Positions 31,978-39,536 of a stretch of DNA of 64,000 nucleotides are shown here, piece after piece. This DNA is from Candidatus Thorarchaeota archaeon (GTDB lineage Archaea > Asgardarchaeota > Thorarchaeia > Thorarchaeales > Thorarchaeaceae). The stretch covers positions 124,457 through 188,456 of the forward strand of contig JAIZWL010000003.1 in assembly GCA_021498125.1 (NCBI GenBank), in the 5' to 3' direction. Both the position numbers and the translations under genes were made by a program. Below the pieces are notes generated by a model. The model ran no database searches, was not told the DNA's origin, and was given only the letters and a program-made list of their open reading frames with translations. Each line of letters begins with the position of its first letter. The first letter of the stretch is position 1.

Positions 31978-32195
31978 GTATCTTCGATGACCCTGATAGC
32001 GAAATCAGGGCATTCCATCTCACATATGTGACATACAACGCAAGCTTCGAGATCGGCAACTACAGGCAGGTAAAACCCTCTATTATCAACTTTGTCGGCC
32101 TGTGCAAGAACATCATGAGGACAGACCGAGATACATATCCCACATCCTTTGCACAACTTACCGTCAACGGCTATTTCCTTCGCTTTTCGAGGCAC
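31974..32195 (-). CDS. 2[4Fe-4S] ferredoxin (2-oxoacid oxidoreductase delta-subunit-like)
   Basis: A 73-residue ferredoxin with two cluster motifs, CKGCGICISVCP and CVVCHICEMECP, separated by a longer loop (RGFYLPVVADLEA) typical of KorD/PorD-like delta subunits. No other oxidoreductase subunit is nearby, so it may act as a free electron carrier or serve an enzyme encoded elsewhere. It is the first gene of a two-gene minus-strand unit. Confidence 0.88.
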   Translation of the reverse strand: MPRKAKEIAVDGKLCKGCGICISVCPHDVLAQADKVDNRGFYLPVVADLEACVVCHICEMECPDFAIRVIEDT

Positions 32196-32307
32196 TGACT
32201 AGTCACCACTCTGGGCCTCAGGCGTCCCCGATATAATGCTTGGCATTCGGCGGCCGAGAGTGTCAATTAAATACACAGATTACTGAGAGTTGATTGGAGT
32301 TCGCACG

Positions 32308-33018
32308 ATGAAACAGTATCTTGTCTTCATGTGCCCTCGATGTAGGCACTACACAAACGCACCAGTCGGTCAGAAACGCAGGGTCTGTAGCTACTGTGGA
32401 AAGATCATCGACATCTCAAAGGCTGCAACTGCTCTCTTTGATGACTCGCATGCTGCGGCCGAGGCCGTCAAGCAGTTCAATGCCGGTAAGGATCACGATT
32501 TCGAGGAGGTTGTGCGGGAGTCCCGTGAGAAGATCCTTCGGTTGTTACCTCCTTCCCGCCTCAAGGTGGGGGACGTTGCTGATGATGTCAAAGGAGAGAC
32601 GCTACCGACTGGGAAGACTCGTCGGCTCATGATGCTTCTTGAACGCTTGGCTCTTGATCAACCCTGCACTATTGGTGAGTTGGAGGACGCATGCAAAAAG
32701 TATGGTCTTCAATGGTCTTGGGCTGAGGCTCAACTGGAGAAGCTCTTTGCTGCTGGTGAAGTCTTTTATCCAACCCCTTGGAAGATTCGTTACATTGGTG
32801 CGCATGCGGACAAGAAGAAGCCCAGCACGATTGTGGATATCACGAACGAATTGCTGGCCTATCTGCGGAAACATGATGAAGAGGTTTCTGTTAAAGATTT
32901 GTACGCTCACTATGCGCAACATGGGGTATCTGAGGAGTCGGTTGATGCGGCACTTGAACGTCTGATGCGACAGAATGAGATCTATCAGCCTAAGCCAAAC
33001 TACGTGCGTGCGTTGTGA
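32308..33018 (+). CDS. Zinc-ribbon plus winged-helix protein
   Basis: A 236-residue protein. The N-terminus MKQYLVFMCPRCRHYTNAP...CSYCGKII is a zinc ribbon of the DUF1922/DUF5817 kind (archaeal). Two helical wHTH-like modules follow: LMMLLERLALDQPCTIGELEDACKKYG region and TNELLAYLRKHDEEVSVKDLYAHYAQHGVSEESVDAALERL region. This resembles the C-terminal winged helix of MCM and archaeal DNA-binding proteins. The ATG has GGAG 8 bases upstream. Probably DNA-binding; the role is unknown. Confidence 0.72.
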   Translation: MKQYLVFMCPRCRHYTNAPVGQKRRVCSYCGKIIDISKAATALFDDSHAAAEAVKQFNAGKDHDFEEVVRESREKILRLLPPSRLKVGDVADDVKGETLPTGKTRRLMMLLERLALDQPCTIGELEDACKKYGLQWSWAEAQLEKLFAAGEVFYPTPWKIRYIGAHADKKKPSTIVDITNELLAYLRKHDEEVSVKDLYAHYAQHGVSEESVDAALERLMRQNEIYQPKPNYVRAL

Positions 33019-33093
33019 TTCCCGAGAGCTTAAATGAAAAGGTTCAGAGAGTGACTAAGGTAACAAGAGAATAAGAAAGGGACGCCAAAGAGA

Positions 33094-33483
33094 ATGCCGA
33101 TAGTTGAGTTGGTCGCCAAGAAGATTCTGAGATATTCCCCTGATATAGGCCTCAACATAATCGATCTAATTGTCCTACTGTGGCTATACTCGAATCCGTA
33201 TGAGAGCAAACGCAGACAACTCTCCAGTATGAAGAATGTTCTGCGCATGACTGAGAGCATTCAGTCCCCTGATGGGGGCGTTCCAATAACCGATGACGAA
33301 CTGACCCAGATTGTACTTGGCAGCCTTGATCGGTTGAAACGGAAAGGGCTTGCCTATATCAGGTCGTCCGGGCATCTCTTCGTCAAAGGAACGTTAACCG
33401 AAAAGGGAGTGCGTCTTGTTGAGGGGACAATTGATACACCCTCCTTGAGGCGTGTGACTGCCGAGTTTGGAAATAATCCATAG
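33094..33483 (+). CDS. Winged-helix-like small protein
   Basis: A 129-residue protein. Residues 10-60 include a hydrophobic helix (IGLNIIDLIVLLWLYSNPY), then ITDDELTQIVLGSLDRLKRKGLAYI with a following beta wing (GHLFVKGTLTEKG), the layout of a winged helix-turn-helix. It follows the zinc-ribbon gene by 75 bases on the same strand. Family not recognised. Confidence 0.6.
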   Translation: MPIVELVAKKILRYSPDIGLNIIDLIVLLWLYSNPYESKRRQLSSMKNVLRMTESIQSPDGGVPITDDELTQIVLGSLDRLKRKGLAYIRSSGHLFVKGTLTEKGVRLVEGTIDTPSLRRVTAEFGNNP

Positions 33484-33671
33484 ACCGAATTGAATCACGC
33501 TATAAAAAGCATCTATTATATTATTATTTATCTCTGCTTCTCCGAATACGGGACCGTTTTATTCCCGCATGGCCCCTCGAATACGGCAAAAATACATTCA
33601 ACATTAGAGATCTGAAATATTACAGATGTGCTTTGAATAACAGGTTCCAAGAAGTGATAGTGGCCTACTTT

Positions 33672-33706
33672 TTCTATAAAATGGTCGAGTGATAAGGTTT
33701 AAATGA
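33672..33706 (+). promoter_or_regulatory. Two TATA-like boxes before the ribosomal operon
   Basis: CTATAAAA at 33674-33681 and TTTAAATG at 33698-33705 are both plausible TATA boxes. They place transcription starts near 33703 and 33727, about 190-215 bases before the uL22 ATG. No other strong promoter is visible between here and uL22. Confidence 0.5.
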
Positions 33707-33722
33707 TAATCCCTGCGGTGGG

Positions 33723-33938
33723 CTGGTATCCCTTTACGGAATAGCTGTTTCAAGACCGAAGGAAGCAGTACAGGCATTGACTTCTGCTCGCGGAACCGCC
33801 TGTATACGTGTGCCGGAGCGTCTTGGGGTGGTTATTGAGGGAAAACGACCGATTAGTCAGGCTCACAATAGTGAGAGACTTGGCCACGCCATGTCATTAG
33901 CACCGGAAGTGTGGTACCATGCCATCATACCGATATAG
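33723..33938 (+). CDS. Possible 71-codon leader ORF before uL22, no standard start codon
   Basis: The frame from CTG 33723 to TAG 33936-33938 is open, ends inside uL22 (20-base overlap), and reads like protein: YGIAVSRPKEAVQALTSARG, then IRVPERLGVVIEGKRPISQA. First codon positions are rich in G, as in true genes. No ATG, GTG or TTG follows the upstream in-frame TAA until TTG 33777. It may be a short gene with a CTG start, a gene remnant, or a structured leader of the ribosomal operon. I do not recognise the product. Confidence 0.4.
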   Translation: MVSLYGIAVSRPKEAVQALTSARGTACIRVPERLGVVIEGKRPISQAHNSERLGHAMSLAPEVWYHAIIPI

Positions 33939-34383
33939 CATAATAGGCATTGACCCGGATAAGACCGCCATAGCAAGCGGCAGGAATATGAGATGTTCCC
34001 CGAAACAAAGCAGAGAAGTCTGTAAAGCGATCAAAGGCATGATGCTCGATAAGGCAATTGAGCTTCTCGAGAGTGTGATCGAGGAAAAGGCATGGATCCC
34101 CTACAGACGACACAAAAAGAAACGCGGTCATCATGCAGGAATGAAGAAGTGGGCTGCAGGAGGCCATCCGGTAAAGGCATCAAAGATGATTCTGAAGGTC
34201 CTCAAGAATGCAGAGGCAAACGCCGATGACAAGGGCCTTGATATCGATCGCCTGAAGATTGTACATGCCGCAACCCAGAAGGGCCGGACATACAAACAAT
34301 TCATTGAACGAGCCTTCGGTCGGAGTTCGCCTTACTTCGAGATCACATCACATGTTGAGATTGTAGTTGAAGAGGTGGCCTAA
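33919..34383 (+). CDS. rpl22: Ribosomal protein uL22
   Basis: A 154-residue uL22 of archaeal type, lining the exit tunnel. It reads RNMRCSPKQSREVCKAIKGM, the LESVIEEKAWIPYRRHKKKRGHH region and the IDRLKIVHAATQKGRTYKQF extension. It opens the operon here; the usual upstream S10-cluster members (uL3, uL4, uL23, uL2, uS19) are absent. uS3 follows with its GTG directly after the stop codon. Confidence 0.95.
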   Translation: MPSYRYSIIGIDPDKTAIASGRNMRCSPKQSREVCKAIKGMMLDKAIELLESVIEEKAWIPYRRHKKKRGHHAGMKKWAAGGHPVKASKMILKVLKNAEANADDKGLDIDRLKIVHAATQKGRTYKQFIERAFGRSSPYFEITSHVEIVVEEVA

Positions 34384-35316
34384 GTGTCGGCAGTCAAATA
34401 TTTTATTGAACAAAATGCCCGGCGATTGAGAATTGATGAGTTCTTAGCAATGGAACTCAACTCGGCAGGCTATGGTGGTGTCGAGATTCGCAAGATGCCC
34501 ACTCGTACCGAGGTCATTATTCATGCCTCTCGACCGGGTGTTGTTATTGGTCGTCGCGGCTCAAAGATTCGTGAGCTCACAGACATCTTGGACCACGACT
34601 TTGGCATTCGGAATGTACAGGTGGAAGTTGCAGAAATCGAGAACCCATGGCTCAGCGCGCAGGTGATGGCCTCACGATTGGCACGCCAGCTTGAGCGTGG
34701 TGTACGATTTCGTAGGATGGCCTACTGGATTCTGCGTCGTGTCATGCGTGCAGGAGCATTGGGCTGCGAGATTATAGTCAAAGGTAAACTGTCAAGCCGG
34801 CGAGCACGTTATCAGAAATTCAGGCAGGCAACTATCGCCAAGACTGGGCGTCCTGCCGAAGTCTTTGTTGATGAGGCTGATGACATTGCGGTTCTCAAAC
34901 CCGGTGTCATTGGTGTTAAAGTTCGAATTATGAAACCCGATGCTAAACTGCCAGGCGTCATTACGGTCAAGAAACCAAAGGTGAAGAAGGTCAAAGAGCG
35001 TGAACTGATCAAGGCCCCTGAAGAACCCACTGAAGAAGAGGTCACAGAGGCTGAGGCTATCGAGGAAGAACTCGAAGGTATCACCGATATCGACGAGCTT
35101 CGCGAGCTTGAAGAATTGGACGCCTTGGATCTTGTCGAGGACACTCCCACAGAACCCACATCAAGTGAGCCTGTGACTGATACAGACTCCACACAACCTG
35201 CTGAGGAGCCCTCTACGGAGAAGACCGCCGAGGCTGAAAAACCAGTGGAAGAGGGTCCGACCGATGTGGATCTCTCAGAGCTCGACGCACTGGACAAGAT
35301 TGAAGGAGATGAGTAA
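34384..35316 (+). CDS. rps3: Ribosomal protein uS3 with long acidic C-terminus
   Basis: A 310-residue uS3 starting GTG immediately after the uL22 stop. The KH domain contains GVVIGRRGSKIRELT; the C-terminal domain (RRVMRAGALGCEIIVKGKLSSRRAR) is standard to about residue 205. Residues 215-310 form an acidic Glu/Asp/Thr tail (LEELDALDLVED, DVDLSELDALDKIEGDE) about 95 residues longer than typical archaeal uS3. uL29 starts two bases after the stop. Confidence 0.95.
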   Translation: MSAVKYFIEQNARRLRIDEFLAMELNSAGYGGVEIRKMPTRTEVIIHASRPGVVIGRRGSKIRELTDILDHDFGIRNVQVEVAEIENPWLSAQVMASRLARQLERGVRFRRMAYWILRRVMRAGALGCEIIVKGKLSSRRARYQKFRQATIAKTGRPAEVFVDEADDIAVLKPGVIGVKVRIMKPDAKLPGVITVKKPKVKKVKERELIKAPEEPTEEEVTEAEAIEEELEGITDIDELRELEELDALDLVEDTPTEPTSSEPVTDTDSTQPAEEPSTEKTAEAEKPVEEGPTDVDLSELDALDKIEGDE

Positions 35317-35318
35317 TC

Positions 35319-35531
35319 ATGGCACGACTTACTGCTAAGGACATTCGAAGTCTTACTGATGCCGAGCGTAAGAAAAAGCTCGATGATCTCTATGACGAGC
35401 TTTCCACTGTGAGAATACAACTTGCAACTGGTGGTGGCACCGAGAACCCCTACAAGATCCGCGGTGTGCGAAGAGCCATTGCTCGAATTCTCACTATTCA
35501 ACGCGAATCGGAGTTGGAGGCCCTCAAATGA
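35319..35531 (+). CDS. rpl29: Ribosomal protein uL29
   Basis: A 70-residue helical-hairpin protein at the tunnel exit (MARLTAKDIRSLTDAERKKK ... RRAIARILTIQRESE). Its stop overlaps the next gene's ATG by 4 bases. Length and sequence are typical of archaea. Confidence 0.93.
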   Translation: MARLTAKDIRSLTDAERKKKLDDLYDELSTVRIQLATGGGTENPYKIRGVRRAIARILTIQRESELEALK

Positions 35532-35812
35532 CAATCACACCTGAATCTCTCGTGAAGCATGAGATTACGGGGTTACACGCCCATATCGTTGATGCTCGTG
35601 ATCCTGGCCTTGTATGCAGAGAGGGTACTATCATCGGGGAAACTCGGAACATGGTCTATCTTGAGACCCTCTCCGGGCTTGTAAAAGTCCCCAAGTCAGT
35701 ATCTGTATTTGATATGCAATTGCCAAATGATACAGTTGTCAGGGTTGACGGACACCTTCTTGCGGGTCGTCCGGAAGACAGGCTAAAGAGGCCCATCAAG
35801 AGGAGATGGTAA
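35528..35812 (+). CDS. rnp1: RNase P protein component 1 (Rpp29/Pop4)
   Basis: A 94-residue archaeal homologue of Rpp29, an Sm-like beta-barrel that binds RNase P RNA in tRNA 5' maturation. It contains HEITGLHAHIVDARDPGLV, EGTIIGETRNMVYLETLSG and an ending RPEDRLKRPIKRRW. Its position between uL29 and uS17 is the conserved archaeal one. The start overlaps the uL29 stop as ATGA. Confidence 0.93.
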   Translation: MTITPESLVKHEITGLHAHIVDARDPGLVCREGTIIGETRNMVYLETLSGLVKVPKSVSVFDMQLPNDTVVRVDGHLLAGRPEDRLKRPIKRRW

Positions 35813-35813
35813 A

Positions 35814-36179
35814 ATGAGTAAGAGTAAGGTCAAGGTGCGCAATATTGGCATCCCTAATGTAACGCCACCTGAAAAGACATGTGAAGATCCGAACTGCCCC
35901 TTCCACGGAAGTCTTCCTGTTCGTGGTCGGATCATGGAGGGAGTGGTCACAAGTACTCGAATGCATAAGGCCTGTACGTTTCAACAGGACTATCTGAGTC
36001 TCGTCAAGAAATACTCACGATACGAAAGACGCAGATCAAAAAAGCATGCACATGTTCCCGATTGCATGGAGGTACGGGTTGGAGATACAGTCAGAGTTGT
36101 AGAATGCCGCCCACTCAGCAAGACGGTTTCGTGCGTTGTTATTGAAGTGAAACACCCCGAGGTTGGTCAGGAGGAGTAA
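35814..36179 (+). CDS. rps17: Ribosomal protein uS17
   Basis: A 121-residue OB-fold small-subunit protein: N-terminal archaeal extension with CEDPNCPFHG, then VRGRIMEGVVTSTRMHKACT and a long SRYERRRSKKHAHVPDC loop and DTVRVVECRPLSKT. Follows Rpp29 by one base. The CEDPNCPFHG segment carries a Cys pair common in archaeal uS17. Confidence 0.94.
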   Translation: MSKSKVKVRNIGIPNVTPPEKTCEDPNCPFHGSLPVRGRIMEGVVTSTRMHKACTFQQDYLSLVKKYSRYERRRSKKHAHVPDCMEVRVGDTVRVVECRPLSKTVSCVVIEVKHPEVGQEE

Positions 36180-36182
36180 TCA

Positions 36183-36605
36183 ATGTCGAGGAAGCTAAGC
36201 AGAGGAATTAGAAAGTTCATTCCGAGGATGTCCCGTGGTCTGCCTATTGGTGCCACACTCGTCTGTGCAGACAACTCTGGTGCCAAGGAGCTCAGACTGA
36301 TCACAGTCCTCGGTTACAAGGGTAAGCTGCGCAAGCTTGGCAAGGCAGGTATAGGTGACAGAGTCAATGTTGCAGTAACCAAAGGCAAGCAGGAATTGAG
36401 AAAACAAGTCCTTACAGCAGTCATCGTCCGCCAGCGCAAAGCCTACAGACGACCCGATGGCACATGGATGCAGTTCGAAGACAACGCTGCGGTCCTCATC
36501 AAACCAGGTGGTGAACCACAAGGTTCTGAGATGCGCGGTCCAATGGCTCGTGAGGTCACTCTGAAATGGCCCCGTGTAGCAGCCATTGCTTCAAAGATAG
36601 TATGA
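36183..36605 (+). CDS. rpl14: Ribosomal protein uL14
   Basis: A 140-residue beta-barrel protein at the subunit interface, with ATLVCADNSGAKELRLITVLGY, AGIGDRVNVAVTKGKQEL and DNAAVLIKPGGEPQGSEMRG matching uL14. The Shine-Dalgarno site GGAGGAG overlaps the uS17 stop codon region. Confidence 0.95.
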   Translation: MSRKLSRGIRKFIPRMSRGLPIGATLVCADNSGAKELRLITVLGYKGKLRKLGKAGIGDRVNVAVTKGKQELRKQVLTAVIVRQRKAYRRPDGTWMQFEDNAAVLIKPGGEPQGSEMRGPMAREVTLKWPRVAAIASKIV

Positions 36606-36616
36606 GGTCGAGAAAG

Positions 36617-37006
36617 ATGACAAAAAAGCCGAGTAGCAAGTCTCCCCGCAAGCAGCGACGACGTATATCCCCCCAGACCCCCTTGCACACGCACAAGAAA
36701 CTGCTCAGGTGTAAACTTGACGAGTTGCTCAGAGAGGAATATGGCGTAAGATCGATGGTTGTCAGAAAGGGCGATCTTGTTCGTATCATGCGTGGTCAAT
36801 TTCGTGACACTGAGGCTAAGGTGACAAATGTAGACTATAGACATGTTCGAGTCTATGTCGATGCCGCAACTACAGCAAAGGCAGACGGCAAGGAGGCACC
36901 AGTTCCTCTGCACCCATCGAACCTCATGATTGTCAAGATGGAACTCGATAATGAACGAAAGCAGATTCTTCAACGCAGAGCTGCTACATTAATGGAGGAT
37001 GAGTAG
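36617..37006 (+). CDS. rpl24: Ribosomal protein uL24
   Basis: A 129-residue KOW-domain large-subunit protein: basic N-terminus (KPSSKSPRKQRRRIS), LLREEYGVRSMVVRKGDLVRIM and VDYRHVRVYVD. I chose ATG 36617 because GAGGTCGAG lies 7-12 bases before it; an in-frame ATG at 36602 overlapping the uL14 stop is an alternative. Confidence 0.92.
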   Translation: MTKKPSSKSPRKQRRRISPQTPLHTHKKLLRCKLDELLREEYGVRSMVVRKGDLVRIMRGQFRDTEAKVTNVDYRHVRVYVDAATTAKADGKEAPVPLHPSNLMIVKMELDNERKQILQRRAATLMEDE

Positions 37007-37007
37007 A

Positions 37008-37763
37008 GTGGCGCGACGAGGACAAAAGAAGCATCTCAAACGACTGCCAGCACCTAAACACTGGCCAATTCAACGAAAACATGGTAAGTTTGCGACCCGA
37101 GTGATTCCGGGGCCACACCCCAAAGAAGAGTCACTCACTCTCGCTATACTTCTCAGAGAGGTCTTGGGTTACGCCGAGACGATGCGAGAAGTGAAGAGTA
37201 TCCTCAACTCGCGTCAGATCTTAGTGGATGGCAGAGTGAGAACTGAGCCTCGATTCCCAGTAGGTGTCATGGATGTTATAGAGATCACCTCTTCAGGCGA
37301 ACGGTTCCGACTTCTACCAAAGACCCGTGGCGGTCTTCGACTTGTTCAGATTGATGATAGCGAGGCGACCATCAAGCTCTGTCGTATAGAGCGAAAGATG
37401 ATGGTGTCTGGAGGAAAGCTCCAGATGACCCTTCATGATGGTCGTAACATCCTTCTACCTGAGGGTAGAAATGCATCCGAGTTTAAGACACTCGATACGA
37501 TTAAGATCACAGTTCCCGATCAGAAACTTCTCGAGTCATATCCTCTCAAGGAGGGCGCCTATGCAGTAATCACTCAGGGCAAGAACGTCGGTATCGAGGG
37601 GCGAATCATTGCTATTGAGCGACGGTTCGGCACTCATGCCAGTACGGTCACTCTTGAGGATCCAAATGGCACGCGCGTCCAGACAGCACTTGAATACGTC
37701 TTTGTTGTGGGCAGCGATCACCCAGAGGTCAGACTTGAGTCAACTGGAGGTGTTGCAGCATGA
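37008..37763 (+). CDS. rps4e: Ribosomal protein eS4 (S4e)
   Basis: A 251-residue eS4 with an N-terminal region (ARRGQKKHLKRLPAPKHWPI), an S4 RNA-binding domain (VKSILNSRQILVDGRVRTEPRFP), a central domain and a C-terminal KOW motif (GKNVGIEGRIIAIERRFG). GTG 37008 is preferred to ATG 36999: homologues begin MARG-KKHLKR, and the GGAGG site lies 9 bases before the GTG but directly abuts the ATG. Confidence 0.93.
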   Translation: MARRGQKKHLKRLPAPKHWPIQRKHGKFATRVIPGPHPKEESLTLAILLREVLGYAETMREVKSILNSRQILVDGRVRTEPRFPVGVMDVIEITSSGERFRLLPKTRGGLRLVQIDDSEATIKLCRIERKMMVSGGKLQMTLHDGRNILLPEGRNASEFKTLDTIKITVPDQKLLESYPLKEGAYAVITQGKNVGIEGRIIAIERRFGTHASTVTLEDPNGTRVQTALEYVFVVGSDHPEVRLESTGGVAA

Positions 37764-38353
37764 CCGCTGTAGAAGAGACTCTTACACCCCATGAAGATGT
37801 CATTGTCAAGGAATGGGAAGCATATCCCATGCGCCGGCCTTTCATCTCAAAGGTCATTGTCGATATGTGTACAGGCGGTGGAGAACCGTTGAAGCGCGCA
37901 TCAACTATCCTTGAGCAATTGACGGGGCAGACTCCTGTTCAGAGTCGCGCGAAGCAGACAATTCGTGATTTCGGCATCAGAAAGAGAGAGGCAATCGCAG
38001 TCCGTGTGACTCTTCGTCATGAGCGGGCCAAAGACTTTCTCAAGAGAGCATTAGAAGCCAAGGAGCATGTCCTTCTGATCAAGAACTGGGATGAAGACGG
38101 TAATTTTGCCTTCGGAATAAAAGAACACATCGATATTCCCGGAGTCAAATATGATCCACAGCTTGGAATTCAAGGCATGAACATAACCGTGGTCTTGGAA
38201 CGGCCAGGCTTCAGAGTCAAGAGACGCCGTAGACGTAAGAACAAGGTTCCTTGGCGCCATAGGCTTACTCGTGAAGAGAGCATGGTGTTCGTCAAGAACG
38301 AGTTTGGAGTCGAGATTCTGGAGAAGGAGCGTGAACGCACGTATCTGTTCTAG
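37760..38353 (+). CDS. rpl5: Ribosomal protein uL5
   Basis: A 197-residue 5S-rRNA-binding protein: RRPFISKVIVDMCTGGGEPL, QTPVQSRAKQTIRDFGIRKRE, GNFAFGIKEHIDIPGVKYDP and PGFRVKRRRRRKNKVP match archaeal uL5. The ATG overlaps the eS4 TGA by 4 bases. Confidence 0.95.
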   Translation: MTAVEETLTPHEDVIVKEWEAYPMRRPFISKVIVDMCTGGGEPLKRASTILEQLTGQTPVQSRAKQTIRDFGIRKREAIAVRVTLRHERAKDFLKRALEAKEHVLLIKNWDEDGNFAFGIKEHIDIPGVKYDPQLGIQGMNITVVLERPGFRVKRRRRRKNKVPWRHRLTREESMVFVKNEFGVEILEKERERTYLF

Positions 38354-38365
38354 AGGTGATTAATG

Positions 38366-38536
38366 ATGAGTAGTAAAGGACGAGAACGTGATAAGAAGCG
38401 CAAGATGGGAAAGGGAAGCAGGACGTGCACCCGGTGTGGAACGCACCGCGCAATCATCCGCTCCTATGGTCTCAACATGTGCCGCCGCTGTTTCAGGGAA
38501 ACTGCGGAGAAGATGGGATTCCGCAAATACAGGTAG
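38366..38536 (+). CDS. rps14: Ribosomal protein uS14 (zinc-binding type)
   Basis: A 56-residue small-subunit protein, below usual ORF length cut-offs. It contains [22 protein letters not shown] split as CxxC and CxxC, the zinc-binding form of uS14, and ends FRKYR. ATG 38366 has better spacing to GAGGTGA than the adjacent ATG 38363. It lies between uL5 and uS8 as expected. Confidence 0.94.
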   Translation: MSSKGRERDKKRKMGKGSRTCTRCGTHRAIIRSYGLNMCRRCFRETAEKMGFRKYR

Positions 38537-38551
38537 GGAGGTCTTGAAAGA

Positions 38552-38944
38552 ATGACGCTACTAGATCCACTGGCTGATGCAATGTCAAGCATCTACAACA
38601 GCGAGATCATCGGCAGATCTGAGGTGGTAATCGCACCTGCCTCCAGCCTCATTGAGCGTGTACTGCATGTGATGCAGATAAAAGGCTACATTGGCGAGTT
38701 CGAGAGAATCGACGATGGAAAGGCTGGCCGGTTCCGGATTCAACTCATGGGCCGGACCAATAAATGCGGTGTGATCAAACCACGCTACCCTGTCAAACGA
38801 GATGGCTTTGAAAAGTTCGAGAAACGATTCCTTCCAGCCTATAACTATGGTATCCTCATTGTTACCACCCCGCAAGGAGTGATGACCCACGAGGAGGCCA
38901 AGAAACGCGGGATTGGAGGACGGCTCCTCGCTTACGTGTATTAA
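38552..38944 (+). CDS. rps8: Ribosomal protein uS8
   Basis: A 130-residue uS8: [40 protein letters not shown] and the C-terminal [20 protein letters not shown] are family signatures. It binds helix 21 of 16S rRNA and in many prokaryotes regulates its own operon. GGGAGG precedes it. Confidence 0.95.
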   Translation: MTLLDPLADAMSSIYNSEIIGRSEVVIAPASSLIERVLHVMQIKGYIGEFERIDDGKAGRFRIQLMGRTNKCGVIKPRYPVKRDGFEKFEKRFLPAYNYGILIVTTPQGVMTHEEAKKRGIGGRLLAYVY

Positions 38945-38959
38945 TGGAGGTCAAAGATA

Positions 38960-39523
38960 ATGCCCAAAGAAGCACTCTATGAGAAGCGTATTGAAGTTCC
39001 CAGTGAATGTCAAGTCGAGGTTGATGATAAGACAGTGAAAGTGACTGGGCCAAAGGGCACCCTTGAGAGGGTTTTCCCTGAGCCTTACACCGAGATCCGT
39101 CTTGACGGGAATGAGATAGTGGCCTCCACAAATATCTCACGTAAACGCACACGTGCCCTAGTCGGTACGATCATTGCACATCTTAGAAACATGTTCATCG
39201 GTGTAGTTCATGGGTACACCTATGAGATGAAGATTGTGTTCTCACACTTCCCAATCACTGCGGAACAGCGTGGTCAAGAGATCATTATCAAGAATTTCAT
39301 CGGTGAACGAGGAATACGAAAGGCCCGCCTCATTGGCGATGTGGAAGTGAAGATTACGGAGGATGATATCATCATCAGCGGGATCAACATTGAACACGTC
39401 TCCCAGAGCGCGGCGAATATCCAGCTCGCCTGCAAGATTCGTGACAAAGACCGCCGAGTCTTCTTGGATGGTATCTATGTCATCCGGAAACGGAAGGGCG
39501 AGGAAGTAAAGTCCATTGTATAA
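38960..39523 (+). CDS. rpl6: Ribosomal protein uL6
   Basis: A 187-residue uL6 with two similar domains: VDDKTVKVTGPKGTLERVFP and, later, NFIGERGIRKARLIGDVEVK, as in archaeal uL6. TGGAGGTC precedes the ATG. eL32 follows by 13 bases. Confidence 0.95.
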   Translation: MPKEALYEKRIEVPSECQVEVDDKTVKVTGPKGTLERVFPEPYTEIRLDGNEIVASTNISRKRTRALVGTIIAHLRNMFIGVVHGYTYEMKIVFSHFPITAEQRGQEIIIKNFIGERGIRKARLIGDVEVKITEDDIIISGINIEHVSQSAANIQLACKIRDKDRRVFLDGIYVIRKRKGEEVKSIV

Positions 39524-39536
39524 GGAGGAGTAATTG

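Noticed and set aside
34812-35534. 240-codon Ser-rich frame antisense to uS3
   Set aside because: Mirror of the acidic Glu/Thr tail of uS3; no independent support.
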